DNA from: Chromera velia
Taxonomy: Eukaryota > Sar > Chromeraceae
Assembly: GCA_018398765.1 (NCBI GenBank)
Contig: JAHBMJ010001384.1
Coordinates: forward strand, 1-30,961
DNA: 30,961 nt
Direction of reading: 5' to 3'
Below are positions 9,990-19,599 of the stretch, piece by piece; position 1 is the stretch's first letter, and each line of letters starts with the position of its first letter. The notes beneath the pieces are model-generated. The model did no database searches, had not been told where the DNA came from, and worked only from the letters and a program-made list of their open reading frames with translations. The position numbers were made by a program, and so were the translations under genes.

Positions 9990-10830
9990 GCTCGCGAGAC
10001 GATGGGGGGAGGGGGAATAAATCGGGAGGAGGAACGGGGGCAAAACAGGAGGTACTCGGTTTGGTGGATGTGCATGAAGTTCCGTGACACATTGAAATCC
10101 ACCCCTGCCCAGCGGAGGGTTCCGTTCTTGGGTTTGGTGATCTTCATCTGGTAACTTCCTTTGGCTACAATCTCGCACGCTAGCTGAACTGCAGACCGAC
10201 CAATGAGCAGGATGGCAAAGTCATCAACAAACGTGGGAAGGATACCAAGGAGGCGGGAAGTGGGGGCCTCAGGCTTACTTGTCTATTTCCACCACATTCT
10301 TCAAACAGAGGAAGGCACCCACCCTGCTGCTGCAAGCGTCTTATTGCAAGAGCGGTCCCACAAGTTGCCAGAGTTACAGATGCCGTAAAGCGCTCAGTTG
10401 AGGAGCCACAGGAACTTTCCATGGTCTGGGTGATCTTTTGGGGGATGGATGTAAAGCAAATTGGAACGGAGAGCCGTGAGGTACGCTGTTTTCATATCGG
10501 CCATAACGATTTCACGGGGGTCAAAGTCGGAGTGAGCAAAGGCTATGACAAGGGCAATGTGCATGCCAGACTGGGAGGCAGTAGCGCAGGATGTGGTGAC
10601 TCCTTCACGGCGGTCAAAGAAAGGAGTGCCGTCAGCAACGACTCGAGACTTGTATGTCTAAGCACCTTCCTCGACACACTTCTTGGTATCAACAAAATGG
10701 GTGAACACAGCAGAGCGGCGGTGCTGGGCGTCTACCTCAGCGATCGGGACTCGTTTGTACGCATCGTTGTCGGTAACTGACTGCAAGTCTGCAACTCGGT
10801 GGTATGGGACTTGGCTCTCCCGTCGAGTTA
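9990..10830 (-). pseudogene. copia reverse transcriptase remnant (FVDD)
   Basis: Reading the minus strand in one frame gives TYKSRVVADG, then MADMKTAYLTALRSNLLYIH, ALYGICNSGNLW, FVDDFAILLIG (about 10230-10198) and LRWAGVDFNVSRNFMHIHQ. These correspond in order to the copia RT motifs K-x-R-L-V-A-x-G, D-V-x-T-A-F-L, L-Y-G-L-x-Q, Y-V-D-D and L-G-I-x. FVDD carries the two catalytic aspartates, and the Asp of ADMKTAYL is also present. At least four in-frame stops break it, including TAG at 10658-10660 and TGA at 10394-10396; two more lie between ALYGI and FVDD. Otherwise the frame is held for over 700 bp, so decay seems fairly recent. Confidence 0.85.
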
Positions 10831-10832
10831 TT

Positions 10833-11729
10833 CTACTGTGAGCCCCCAGCGGGGGAGGAGAATGTAAGTCGTCGCAGCTTAGAATGCACTAGGCCCCACC
10901 TCAGTGTCCACAAATACACAACAGACGCACCTGCAACTAGAGTCGGGTGGGAGAGAGGTAGGAAGATGGCAGCCGCAGCTGCTGAGAAGGCAAGGGAATC
11001 AAAAAACAACCGATCGGTGGGGAACACAGTCTCTGGGCTGGCAAAGAGAACACTTTGGTAAGTGTCACAGAGGTGGGAAGGGAGAGTCCCCTCGGTAAAG
11101 AAGACAATGTTTCGCTCAACAACCTCTTCTGGGACCAGAAAGCAAAGCTCAGGCCCACATCCAGAAGGTTTCTGTGCACCATACAAAAGTTTGGGACGGC
11201 CTCTGAGAGGGCACCATGCAGGCTGCATGCGTCGGCTTGCAAGAGGCTGCTTGCTATTTGATCCCCATGCCTGAACCTCAACCCGTCCCTCACTTTCAGG
11301 GTCAACAGCACGGAGGCTACCAAAGAAACAGCGGCCTGCGTTCTCATCCCGCCAAAGAATGAGCTCATCTTTACCAAAATCAGTGATGTCAAACTTGGGG
11401 GATGATGACTGGTCAGACCGACACGGCGCGTCAGAAGACTGCTGCTGCTGCTGCTGCTGAGGAGACCCAACCGATGTGTCCGGGCGCTCGGAAGGGGAGT
11501 CCGATGGTAAGGGAACAACATAGACGGGGTCTGAATGGGGGCTATCATTCGGATGGATACACCTACGATATGATAGGATAGGACGTTCTGAAAGAAGATG
11601 CAAGTGGAACATATACTTACTAATACGCAGCTGCAGTACAGTCGCAGAAGTGTACAGTGGGGCAAGTTTGGCGCAGGGATGATCGGGGTGATGATACAAG
11701 ATAGACGAGCCAATGGAAAAGGGAGACAT
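10833..11729 (-). pseudogene. copia integrase C-terminal region / linker to RT
   Basis: A 298-codon minus-strand frame lies between the integrase core and the reverse transcriptase. It contains a polyglutamine run (CAG repeat at 11440-11459), a Ser/Pro-rich stretch, then a compact part (DELILWRDENAGRCFFGSLR and PELCFLVPEEVVERNIVFF). The position and the V-x-R-N-I-V-F pattern fit the integrase tail, where copia proteins often have a sequence like SRDVVFDE. It may read through into the RT frame, because no stop is required between them. The function is inferred from position only. Confidence 0.5.
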
Positions 11730-11753
11730 CTCGGTAGAGGGACGATGGAAGGT

Positions 11754-12160
11754 TTAAAGGAGGTCACGCAGGGCGTCAATGGGAGGACTTGGTGGTTGGG
11801 TACCCCAGCATCGCTCGAATGGGCTCTTGTGAGTGGACTCTTGAGGCTGACGATTGTATTTGGCTATCGCAAGGAAAGCAAACTCCTTCCAATACAAATC
11901 GTCAAGACTACGATCTCTCAAAATGCCCCATAAGATCGTTAGCCACTCATGATGGGACCGCTCGGTTTTGCCGAGAGAGTGGTGGCTGCCCACAGGGGTC
12001 AAGGGCTTTGTGGCTTCCCGCTCAGCCAACCACTCATACCAATCGCCTTGAAATTCGGGGCCATGATCGGTCATGACCTCAGAGATGAGGTCACCCTCTA
12101 GACTGCGGGATCAACAATTGTAGACGAAACGAATTGTAGCAGAATCTTTGGTTTCGACTA
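11754..12160 (-). pseudogene. copia integrase catalytic core remnant
   Basis: The frame 12074-11754 encodes MTDHGPEFQGDWYEWL followed about 35 residues on by GKTERSHHEWL. These match the second Asp (D-x-G-x-E-F) and the catalytic Glu of the DDE core in copia integrases. Upstream in the same reading (12075-12160) is TKDSATIRFVYNC, then a stop, then SRSLEGDLISEV, so the core is interrupted. The first catalytic Asp is not clearly preserved in the stop-rich stretch at 12160-12330. The sequence after the Glu (YNRQPQESTHKSPFERCWG) matches the usual core end, where the motif is N-x-SPFE. Confidence 0.8.
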
Positions 12161-12330
12161 CCTCTTGAGCAAGCCAGTCATCATGCTGGTCTTGGATATA
12201 CAAGGAGTACTCCCCCCTTCAACCCTATCACAAGGTCACAACATACTTGCTGCCCGGGGCGATCGACCTTCAAAGACCCCCAGGTGCCGTCTCCCCCATG
12301 CCTCAGCTTCACATGCGTACACGTGCCCCC

Positions 12331-13245
12331 TCAAATGTATGGGAGCAGGGCACATTGAACAGCACGGCAAGAAATGCTGCTATGATGGGGGAGGAGGTTA
12401 GAAAGGGACGCACGGAGGGAACACCAAGTGGCCTCGATGCCTACGTATCCTAACCATTCGTGATGTGCACGGATCAGTTCATCAATAGTGGCTTTGGTGG
12501 AGATGGGAGGGGGGTCCTGTGAGAAAGAAGATTCGGGCTGCTGAGAAGGAGGCTGATTGGAAGCTGCAGAACTGTCACAAGATGATGAAACAGGGGGAGA
12601 GACAGCAGATTCTCCCGAATGGGTTCTAACAACATAAGACGTGGTGCGATTTCCTCGGTGCTGCTTCTTCCGTTTTACTGCCTTCAAACGAGCGGGGAGA
12701 TGCCCATTTGCGAGGACAACCAGAGAAGGAGGCAGCGGAGGGGACACAGGCGATGCAGGGTCCATCGCAACGGCCTCTGGAGACATAGAAGGGGAATTCA
12801 AAAGGGGTAGGGACTCGGGCAGGGAAGTCCCATCTATCTTTAGAAGCAGAAAAAAGAGGTCATTTTTTGTACAGAGAAAATTGATAACAGTGGAGGGGAG
12901 GTTCACGGATCCAGTCTGATAGTCAAATCGCGTGCCTAGTTTGATGAGACACTGATTGCCGATGAGTGGGAGGGTAACTGCTTCTATTTCCATAATGGAG
13001 GGTTTCAAAATAGCAGGCTGCCTATTCAGCTTGCAAGGAATGGTGGCACGGCACCGCATCCTCACTTTGAAGTTCGTTTGACAAGCAATAACAACGGAAA
13101 GAGGTTTCGGCAAATCAGTCTCAGTCCATTGCAACCCTGACTCTTCAGCATGCTTATTCAGCCAGCTACGAGTACACGTAGTGTCACTTGCATCCAGATC
13201 AAGCAAACACGCGAAACCGTCAAAAGAGAAACCAGAAAACTAGCC
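12331..13245 (-). pseudogene. copia protease and N-terminal integrase remnant
   Basis: The 291-codon minus-strand frame (13206-12331) opens with ACLLDLDASDTTC, which aligns with the aspartic-protease active site D-S/T-G-A-S but reads D-L-D-A-S. It is preceded in the same frame by FSGFSFDGF and an in-frame TAG. A second protease-like segment (LPLIGNQCLIKLGTRFDY) follows about 75 residues later, then a Ser/Pro-rich linker. The end, DELIRAHHEWLGYVG with a later C-x3-C, matches the integrase HHCC zinc finger, with LGY in place of the usual LGH. Both key changes would abolish function. In the family, the protease processes the polyprotein and the zinc finger helps the integrase multimerise. Confidence 0.7.
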
Positions 13246-13960
13246 AGAAGAAACACTGTCAGGAAGAGAAAAAACTGACTTTGATAAATGCCCCACAGTG
13301 GCAGCTGCAGGGGCCCGGAGGCATCCGAATCTGTATCTGATGCCTCTGATTCGTTCGTCTTGCCAGTTAGGGCCCCCTCTTTCTGATGAGCACACCCTCT
13401 CTCGGATCCGGTAGACTGTCTGCCTTTCTTTCTCTGCCTGCCCCTGCCACCGCCCCCGCTATAGCCGTATACCCACAGGAGGGTGAAATGGTCATGGGCG
13501 AGTTCACAGTCGCCAGTCTTGTGTCTAAAGCGATCGTAATCATGGCAGTAGTGCTGCTTGAGGCACTCTTTGGGACGGTGGTTTCTGTGCTCACAGTGAG
13601 GGCGAGGAGGGGTGCGCTCACACCTTCGAGACGGCCCACTCCCACTGGGCTGAGGGTGGCTATTGCGGGAGCGACCGGTCATCTGCACGCCGTGCGCTTG
13701 CTCGGGAATAGACAGGTAAGCAGAGAGACGGGAAAAACAAGAGGGCTGGGCAAAGTGGCGGAATTTAGCTACCATACCATCATCTCCATCGGAAGGCATA
13801 TAGGGGGCAATATTGCTCTCGACATTCGCACACATTATGCTGTCGGAGATTCTGTTGATGATGACCAGGGAAGTCAGCTGCCCCTGACGATGGGTAAGGG
13901 GGTCAAAGAGGGGAACAAGCTTTTTCTCTACCCTCCAAGTGCTCAGATCGGTCTCAGGAG
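13158..13960 (-). pseudogene. copia gag remnant with zinc-knuckle-like motif
   Basis: The minus-strand frame 13835-13158 gives 225 codons and appears to continue upstream without a clear start. It is basic and His/Cys-rich in the middle, where the pattern C-x2-Y-x4-H-x4-C (CHDYDRFRHKTGDC) looks like a retroviral-type CCHC knuckle whose second cysteine has become tyrosine. Just upstream is a second Cys/His cluster (CEHRNHRPKEC). After it come an RG/RK-rich and acidic linker and a frame change into the protease. A gag knuckle would bind the element's RNA in the virus-like particle; this copy is unlikely to work. The N-terminal capsid part is not resolved. Confidence 0.6.
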
Positions 13961-13964
13961 GGAT

Positions 13965-15470
13965 ATCAAAATTTTTATCATTTTTTTTCTTAAAAACTAT
14001 AAAAAGTTAGAAGCTCAAACTAAGAACACTTATAAGTCATAAAAAGATGTATAAGCACTGTCAGTTTCAAGTTCCAACTCTTTATACTTTGTGAGAAAAA
14101 AATGTTTACAAATAAAGATTCTAGGAAATTGATAGTCTCTTCCAACAGCTGAGATCTTATGTTGTCTGTACACAAATGTGTTGGTAGGAGCACACGGTCA
14201 ATCTACCATAATCCAGTATAATCCAACAGGCTGCTGTCTGATTCAATTGGAATTTATTGAATACATGCTAATTACACGACATACAAAAAACGCATGCATG
14301 CGAAAAACCATCGGAGACTGATGCTTTGCATACACGCCGAGCTAAACATTAATAGCTCGAAATCAGCATGCCAATTAATCGCAGTATTACGTCGATCCTT
14401 GCAAGCCGATGGATAGACCGTAGGCATGATTAGAGAACACACGTAGTGTCCCGCGCGCGACGCCCCTCCGTATCCATACCGCTGTCTTTTGTCTATCGCT
14501 GACGGTTCTCAGGTGCACTTATGGAAGCAAACGACAACAAAAGGCCGTAACGTTGAAAATCAGTCATATGTAGATTATTTTAGAACAAAACAAAGAAAGG
14601 ACAAACGCGCCTTCCAAAGAGAACGAAGACCATCATCACCAGTCCGACAGACTGCAGATATGAACAAATCAAGCAAAAACAAAACAGGCCATCTCAAAAT
14701 ATACAACTCCAAAAACAGAAAAGTAAGTTCGTCAACCAGGACATTGTCAACCGCAGATACATTACAAGAAAGAAGTGTCCGGATAAGATGGGAGGATATT
14801 AGGCCCTTCTCGGCCGAAACAGAAGGAACACAGGAGAAAGCATGCATCAGACGCACTCTACAAAGTGAAGGACCCTGGTAAATTAGGAAAAGACGACCAT
14901 CCTCCAGAAATGGGCAACAGAGAAAAAGCAACCAAATCACGAAAGAAATTAAAAAGAACATCACGGTTAGGAAAAGTTAAAAAAAAAAATGATGTCAATT
15001 TTTTTTATATGAAGATTTCTCACAAAGTATAAAGAGTTAGAAGCTCAAACTGATAGTGCTTATACATCTTTGTTTGACCTATAAATGGTTTTAGTTTCAA
15101 GTTCTAAATCTTTATGGTTATGAAAAAAAATATGTTCAAAGAAAAACATATGTAAAAAAAGTGTATCAAAAATTGATATAAAAATTGATATCAATGTCAA
15201 AAAAAAAAAATGACTATCAATTTTTAAAAAATTGATATCATTTTTTTATCACATTTTTTCTTAACAACTATAAACAGTTAGAAGTTCATACTAAGCATGC
15301 TAAAAGATCTACAGTTGACTATTAAGCGTTATTAGTTTGAGCTTCTAACTGTTTATAGTTCTTTCAAACCGATGTATAAAAATTGATGTCAATTTTGAAA
15401 GTGTACCAAAAATTGACATCGATATCAATCGATGTCAATTTTTGGTACACTTTTTGAGTACACTTTTGTA
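13965..15470. repeat. AT-rich fold-back region with multiple hairpins, interrupted by LINE-like copy A
   Basis: A block reading AACTATAAACAGTTAGAAG plus CTCAAACTA occurs at 13996-14022, 15266-15293 (variant) and, inverted, at 15333-15360. The last two form a 28-bp-arm hairpin with a 39-base loop. Positions 14046-14097 and 15017-15069 are inverted copies of each other flanking the LINE-like fragment. A near-perfect palindrome with 25-bp arms sits at 15399-15423 and 15428-15452, with a 4-base centre. Further AATTGATATCAATTTT-type inverted repeats fill 15160-15240. No coding potential is seen outside the inserted fragment. This resembles a fold-back or long-TIR DNA element, but the ends are not defined. 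Confidence 0.75.
14116..14971 (-). mobile_element. LINE-like 3' fragment, copy A (856 bp)
   Basis: On the minus strand this is an ungapped 856-bp match to 19931-20786 (plus), so the two copies face each other in inverted orientation about 5 kb apart. By eye they differ at a few percent of sites and no indel is seen. Similarity stops sharply upstream at the CCTAACCGTGATG block (14971) and downstream at GAATCT (14116). Copy A lacks the reverse-transcriptase motif present upstream in copy B, which fits 5' truncation, the usual fate of LINE copies. There is no poly-A tail or clear target duplication. A 130-codon frame on the sense strand and a 131-codon frame on the antisense strand are both open, but neither shows a recognisable domain. 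Confidence 0.85.
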
Positions 15471-17194
15471 GGGTAATGATTACTGTTTTGAATTTCTAAG
15501 TATTATTATTTCTTTGATAGTATAAAGTTTGATTTGTCCATCAAGCTAATCAAAACAACTCCTTGCCTTCTCTTACTAAGTTCTGTGCTCGATGACATGT
15601 AGAATTAAGATGTAAGCAGGCCGAGCATAGAAACGAATTAAAGAGATGGAGCCTCCGTCCATCGTCTTCCTCTCAATCTTTCTTCCTTTAAACTCTCTCT
15701 TTTCAGTCGATCCCCCCCCCGCTTCTCTGCTACCGAGAATCAATTTCACGCCGAGCTTCATGCTGCACAGGTCAGTGAGCGAGTGGAGCGATTCGCATTG
15801 CCTCCCACCTGCCTCAAGGAGTAAGGACGCGAATTGATTTCAAAGAATTAGGACATTCTCTGCTAAAGTCATTCGATCGAGCTGCCTCAAATTCCCTTCA
15901 GTCTCTTTTCTTCACAATTGAAGTGCGCCGTTGAACACCTGCATGGACGCACGATTGCATGGACCACTGGACCTTCCACGCTTGGAAGTAGGAAGGAGGG
16001 AAGGAAGGAAGGAAGGAAGGAGTACAAAGGCAAGGGAGGATTGAGCACAGGCAGTTGGACGATGCATTGTTGGATCGAATGAATGTTGGGATTCACACAT
16101 GAATGAGGACAGTCAAGTGACCGATTTTTCCTTTCCCCTCATGCACCAACGTGCATGTCCACATGACTCTCTCCACAGAGAACTCCAGTGACTCACTGTC
16201 TGATCAACCCCTACCGCCTCCCTGTCACTTTTCTTTTTCATCTCCTCAATGAAGAAAGGTTACTTGAACTTTCTTTCTTGACTGATTGGACGGAATGGAG
16301 CGGCACATGCAATCGACTGATCGATCGGCCAAATTTAATCATGTGGGAGGGAGGGATTCCGAATTAATTAAAACAAAAAAAAGAAAGAAATTAAGAAAAA
16401 GAGAGAGACGGAAAGAATTAAAGTGATGTGATCGGTCGAGAGCGAAGCATGAGAGAAAAGAAAGAGCTTGCAGGAGTTACTGCAAACAAAATGAAGCCAA
16501 AACAATCAACAGACGTGTCTCCATACCAATTCTGCAAGTGTCTTGTTCCCCTTTTTCTTTAATCAGGGAGCTCGGCATGTGTCGAGCAGAGGAGACAGGG
16601 TTAAAGGGATGCAAATCAAATGAACAATTCCAAAAAGTCATCGTTTTTACAGAATTTTCCAAAAATATGCTTTCCTGCGTTTCATTTCTTTCATTCCGTG
16701 GACGTCTCCCTTGAATTTTTGTCACAACATGCATGATGTCAGTCAGTTCTCGAGCATGCAACCTGAAATTCGAAGTTCTTTCCCGCTCTCCATGTAACTT
16801 TCCACTCCTGAATTAACGTGACCCATATTTTGGCCCTTATTTTGTCCCTCCGTCTGGCAGCAGCAATACTTTCCTTCCTCACCCGGTTTCCAAAAATGGG
16901 CTGCATCAGAGAAATCGAGCAACCGAGTTAGTGAGCGAAAGAGTGAGTAAGTGACTGACAAAATGACTCGTTGAGTAAGCACATGAGCGAGCGAGCGAGC
17001 GAGTGAGTGAGTGAGCGAGTGAGTGAATCAGCGAGAAAGTAAGTAAGTAAGAAAGTCCGGACGGGACAGTAAGGGAGCTAGTGAAGTGCACGAGAGAGAG
17101 AGTGACGTGACTGAGAGGGTGAGTGAGTGACTACCAGAGGCAGATTGAGCGGGCGAGTCCTTCAAACGATCGATCGAAAGGGAAATTGACGGAC
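15471..17194. other. Spacer or intron sequence with simple repeats; exons not resolved
   Basis: This holds GGAA repeats (15991-16020), GAGC/GAGT tetranucleotides (about 16922-17060) and mixed sequence. It lies downstream of the last sensor-gene exon I can defend, so it may contain further exons. One candidate starts after a GATGCAG acceptor at 16903 on the minus strand, but its reading frame cannot be decided. Confidence 0.5.
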
Positions 17195-17304
17195 CGGTAC
17201 CGAAGCTGTCGCCTCCGAAAATTCGCTCCATGAACAGATCGAATTTGATTACGGGATTTACATACCTGCTCTTTTGCTCACACACACACACACATTCACA
17301 CACA

Positions 17305-17341
<37 letters not shown>

Positions 17342-17352
17342 ATACACACACA

Positions 17353-17404
<52 letters not shown>

Positions 17405-18594
17405 GGAGGGAGTGAGCGGCACACACACACACACACACAGAGAGAGGGGGAGGGAGGGAGGGAGGGAGAAAGAGTGAAACAGAAAGAGAAGGAGGGAGAG
17501 AGTCAAGGGGTAGAGGAAGTAGGGCCCTACATGGGCTGACTGACCCATAGATGCTAGAGCCGCTCTCTTTCTCCGCTGTTGGGTTTCCGTTACCGTCTGT
17601 CCAGAGAGGAGCGAAGCAAAGAATCCCTGCACAAATTCATCAACCGGGCATCGGAATTAAGTATTTAAACAAATCAGAAGAGACACGGACGGTATCAACA
17701 AAATTCTTTCTTTCTACACGTCCGTCGGAGAGCAAGCTAGGGCGATCCCTGAAAGGAGCCTGCGTGGGAGATATCTTCAAAAAGACCATGCATTCATCAC
17801 ACGTACATACATGTAAAAAAAAAAGAAATCGACTGACCAGCCGGCTGCTCATTTTTGCCGAACAAGTTGATCCTACCGCTACACGCCAGATCGTCGGTGT
17901 CTCTGGCGGTGGCCAATGCCCGAATTCTCGGTGGTTCTGGGTCCGGGAAGAATCCCCAAATGTTTGGGTCCCAACTTGTCTGATAAATGATCGGGTCGTA
18001 AGATTCAGTTCCCTCGAAGTTCTCTTTTGGATAGACGCCACGGTCGAAATTATACCCAAACATGTAAAAGCTGTCGATACCGTTTGGGTAGTACCCTGAC
18101 AGATCGGGGTTGTTGAACACCGTCGTTTCGACCAAGCTGGCTGAAGGACCTGAAGAGAACTCTGTCTTCATTTGAGCCTCCCAGGTCAGACCGTCTTGGT
18201 AGGTTGGAAGGTGCCTGACAAATACGACGTTCTGGAGATACTCCATCGACTTGTATACTTCCGTATCCGCAAATTTGCGGTGCTGGTCTTGGGAAATGGA
18301 AAAGTCGGTGCTGTAGAAGTTTGCACTCAGCGCCAGAGTGAAAATCCGTGCTTCTACCCATCCGCGGTCAATCCCATCGAACACAGCGCTGCAAGTATCA
18401 CCAATCTGAATGGCAATCAGAGTGTCTTCGCTCAGGTAAGTCAGCCAGACTTGCAGGCCGGCGATCCCCAGAACAATCAGCCCAATGAGACCATAGTACG
18501 CCAGGCGCATCTGCCAGCTCCATTCCATTGTCTGGACCTGCTTCCCCGTCGTCCATCCCTTCTTGCACGCGGACTTGCAACGTCCACAATCCAT
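17195..18594 (-). CDS. Membrane receptor with CHASE-like sensor domain (first three exons; incomplete)
   Basis: The minus-strand exons are 18594-17838, 17626-17545 and 17265-17195 (or to 17201). Joins are in phase (1, then 2). The start is the ATG at 18594. Residues 1-30 are Cys/Lys-rich and cytosolic, and 32-53 form one transmembrane helix (LAYYGLIGLIVLGIAGLQVW). From about residue 75 the sequence looks like an extracellular CHASE sensor domain: an FTLALSANF helix, MEYLQNVVFVRHLP, NGIDSFYMFGYNF, RIRALATARDTDDLACSGRI, then after splicing ILCFAPLWTDG and IYGYVNPVIKFDLF. This order mirrors CHASE (P-x-V, the N-x-x-x-G-x-D region, A-x-x-x-A-x-x-T-G, the L-P-V strand, G-x-V). CHASE domains bind small ligands outside the cell and control an attached cyclase or histidine kinase. 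The second membrane helix and output domain are not found before the repeats at 15470. The gene may have long introns or be truncated. Donors are GTCAGT, GTCAGT and GTCCGT (or GTACCG). Confidence 0.72.
17279..17475. repeat. (CA)n and (GA)n microsatellites in the sensor-gene intron
   Basis: A CA/TA run (17279-17355) is followed by a GA run (17356-17410), a second short CA run (17419-17440) and a GGGA run (17446-17470). All lie within the intron between exons 2 and 3 of the sensor gene. Frames across them are artefacts. Confidence 0.9.
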
Positions 18595-19500
18595 CCCGGC
18601 AGCGTGGGAGACTCAAAGTCTGTATGTTGATATTGATGTACAACGTATGTGTTAATCTTTATGGTAGAATGTCTGACCTTTCTGGAGATCGATCGGAAAC
18701 ACAACGCCAGTTCCTCTGGCTGTAAACCGGATCCACAAATCTGTGTGCTCAAGATGGCTGAAGCAGAGCTGAGCTGTGTGTTGCACTGTGCTTTGTATGT
18801 ATATTGATAGCACCAATCCCCTGAAATGCTTGTCCACCAAGCAGTTTATCACGGTATACCTCCGCGCCGTAAGGGCGGCCCAAAATCCACATATATCGGC
18901 CATGCATGCAGCCGTCGCCCGCCGCGGGCAGCGCACTTTGCGTGCAGGCGGCCCGCCCTGCGCCGCGCGGGCAGCAGCTGCATGGCAGCTATATAGCTAT
19001 ATCGCCTCGGGGGGCAGCTCAGCTCTACTGAGATCAGCCGAGAGCCCCTGAGATCGCACGCACTCGCATAACGCATTTTTTCATTTTTGAGGGGGGGATC
19101 GGTTCTGTCTCCATCACGGTCGCTGTCGCTCGAGTTCCAAAATGTGCCCCTCAAGCAACTCGTACGGAGCCACGATCGCACATGTCTTAATTACTTTGCG
19201 CATGCGTGCCCCTCAAGTAACTCGCACGGAGTTGTACATGCATACAACATGCGCGCGGTCCCAAAAAGCATCTGACGCAAGCAAGCTTGCGAACGGCCCC
19301 GGAAAGCAAGAAAAATGAAAACTGCACGATTGACGTACGCCGGCCATACAGCCTCGCGCCGATCTCCCTTCCCTGCGGGGAAAAAGCATGCGCGAAACCC
19401 CCCCCTCCCTCAAGGAAAAAGCTGGGGGGTAAGTGGAGATCTGAAACCCATCTGATGCACGCATGGCCCAAATTTAGCCTTTCGGGGCCGGGTTTTTAGC
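18595..19500. other. Region 5' of the sensor gene, with GC-rich and repeated segments
   Basis: Positions 18595-18880 should contain the promoter and 5' UTR of the minus-strand sensor gene; no core element is certain. Positions 18860-19045 are GC-rich (about 65-70%) with a CATGCATGCA motif at 18901. Positions 19105-19245 hold two copies of a TGCCCCTCAAG-type repeat. Positions 19320-19500 resemble, in inverted orientation, 21010-21260. No gene is supported. Confidence 0.5.
19105..19182. repeat. TGCCCCTCAAG repeat, copy 1 (matches 29400-29475 inverted)
   Basis: The core GTGCCCCTCAAGCAACTCG plus the flanking TTCCAAAAT and GATCGCACAT occur here and, as the reverse complement, at about 29400-29450, with weaker similarity extending to 29475. 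A shorter relative, TGCCCCTCAAGTAACTCGCA, follows at 19207-19226. Confidence 0.75.
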
Positions 19501-19599
19501 GAAAGACACATTGTGTGCATGCATGCACGCGTGGGCTGGGGTATTTCTGTTTTGTAAGTGCCCCCCACTTCACTTTCCAGGGCCATGCTTCACTGCCGT

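Larger units (their letters stand above)
9121..13960 (-). mobile_element. Decayed Ty1/copia-type LTR retroelement (internal region)
   Basis: On the minus strand the order is gag-like (13960-13160), protease (about 13240-13000), integrase (about 12480-11750), reverse transcriptase (10830-10000) and RNase H (about 9870-9150). Protease-integrase-RT-RNase H is the Ty1/copia order. Several in-frame stops and frame changes show it is inactive. A purine-rich tract on the minus strand (plus-strand T/C run at 9124-9150) is followed by TGCATGTAATTAGC, a plausible 3' LTR start, so the 3' LTR may occupy about 8800-9121. I could not find a matching 5' LTR: the gag side passes into the AT-rich fold-back region near 13960. 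The element is therefore probably truncated at its 5' end. Confidence 0.85.

Noticed and set aside
14489-14881. 130-codon plus-strand frame, also conserved at 20413-20111
   Set aside because: It is antisense within the LINE-like fragment. Conservation between the copies reflects recent duplication, not selection, and no domain is visible.
16477-16982. Further exons of the CHASE-like gene
   Set aside because: A GATGCAG acceptor at 16903 (minus) is followed by open sequence in two frames, but neither gives a membrane helix or known domain, so the choice would be a guess.
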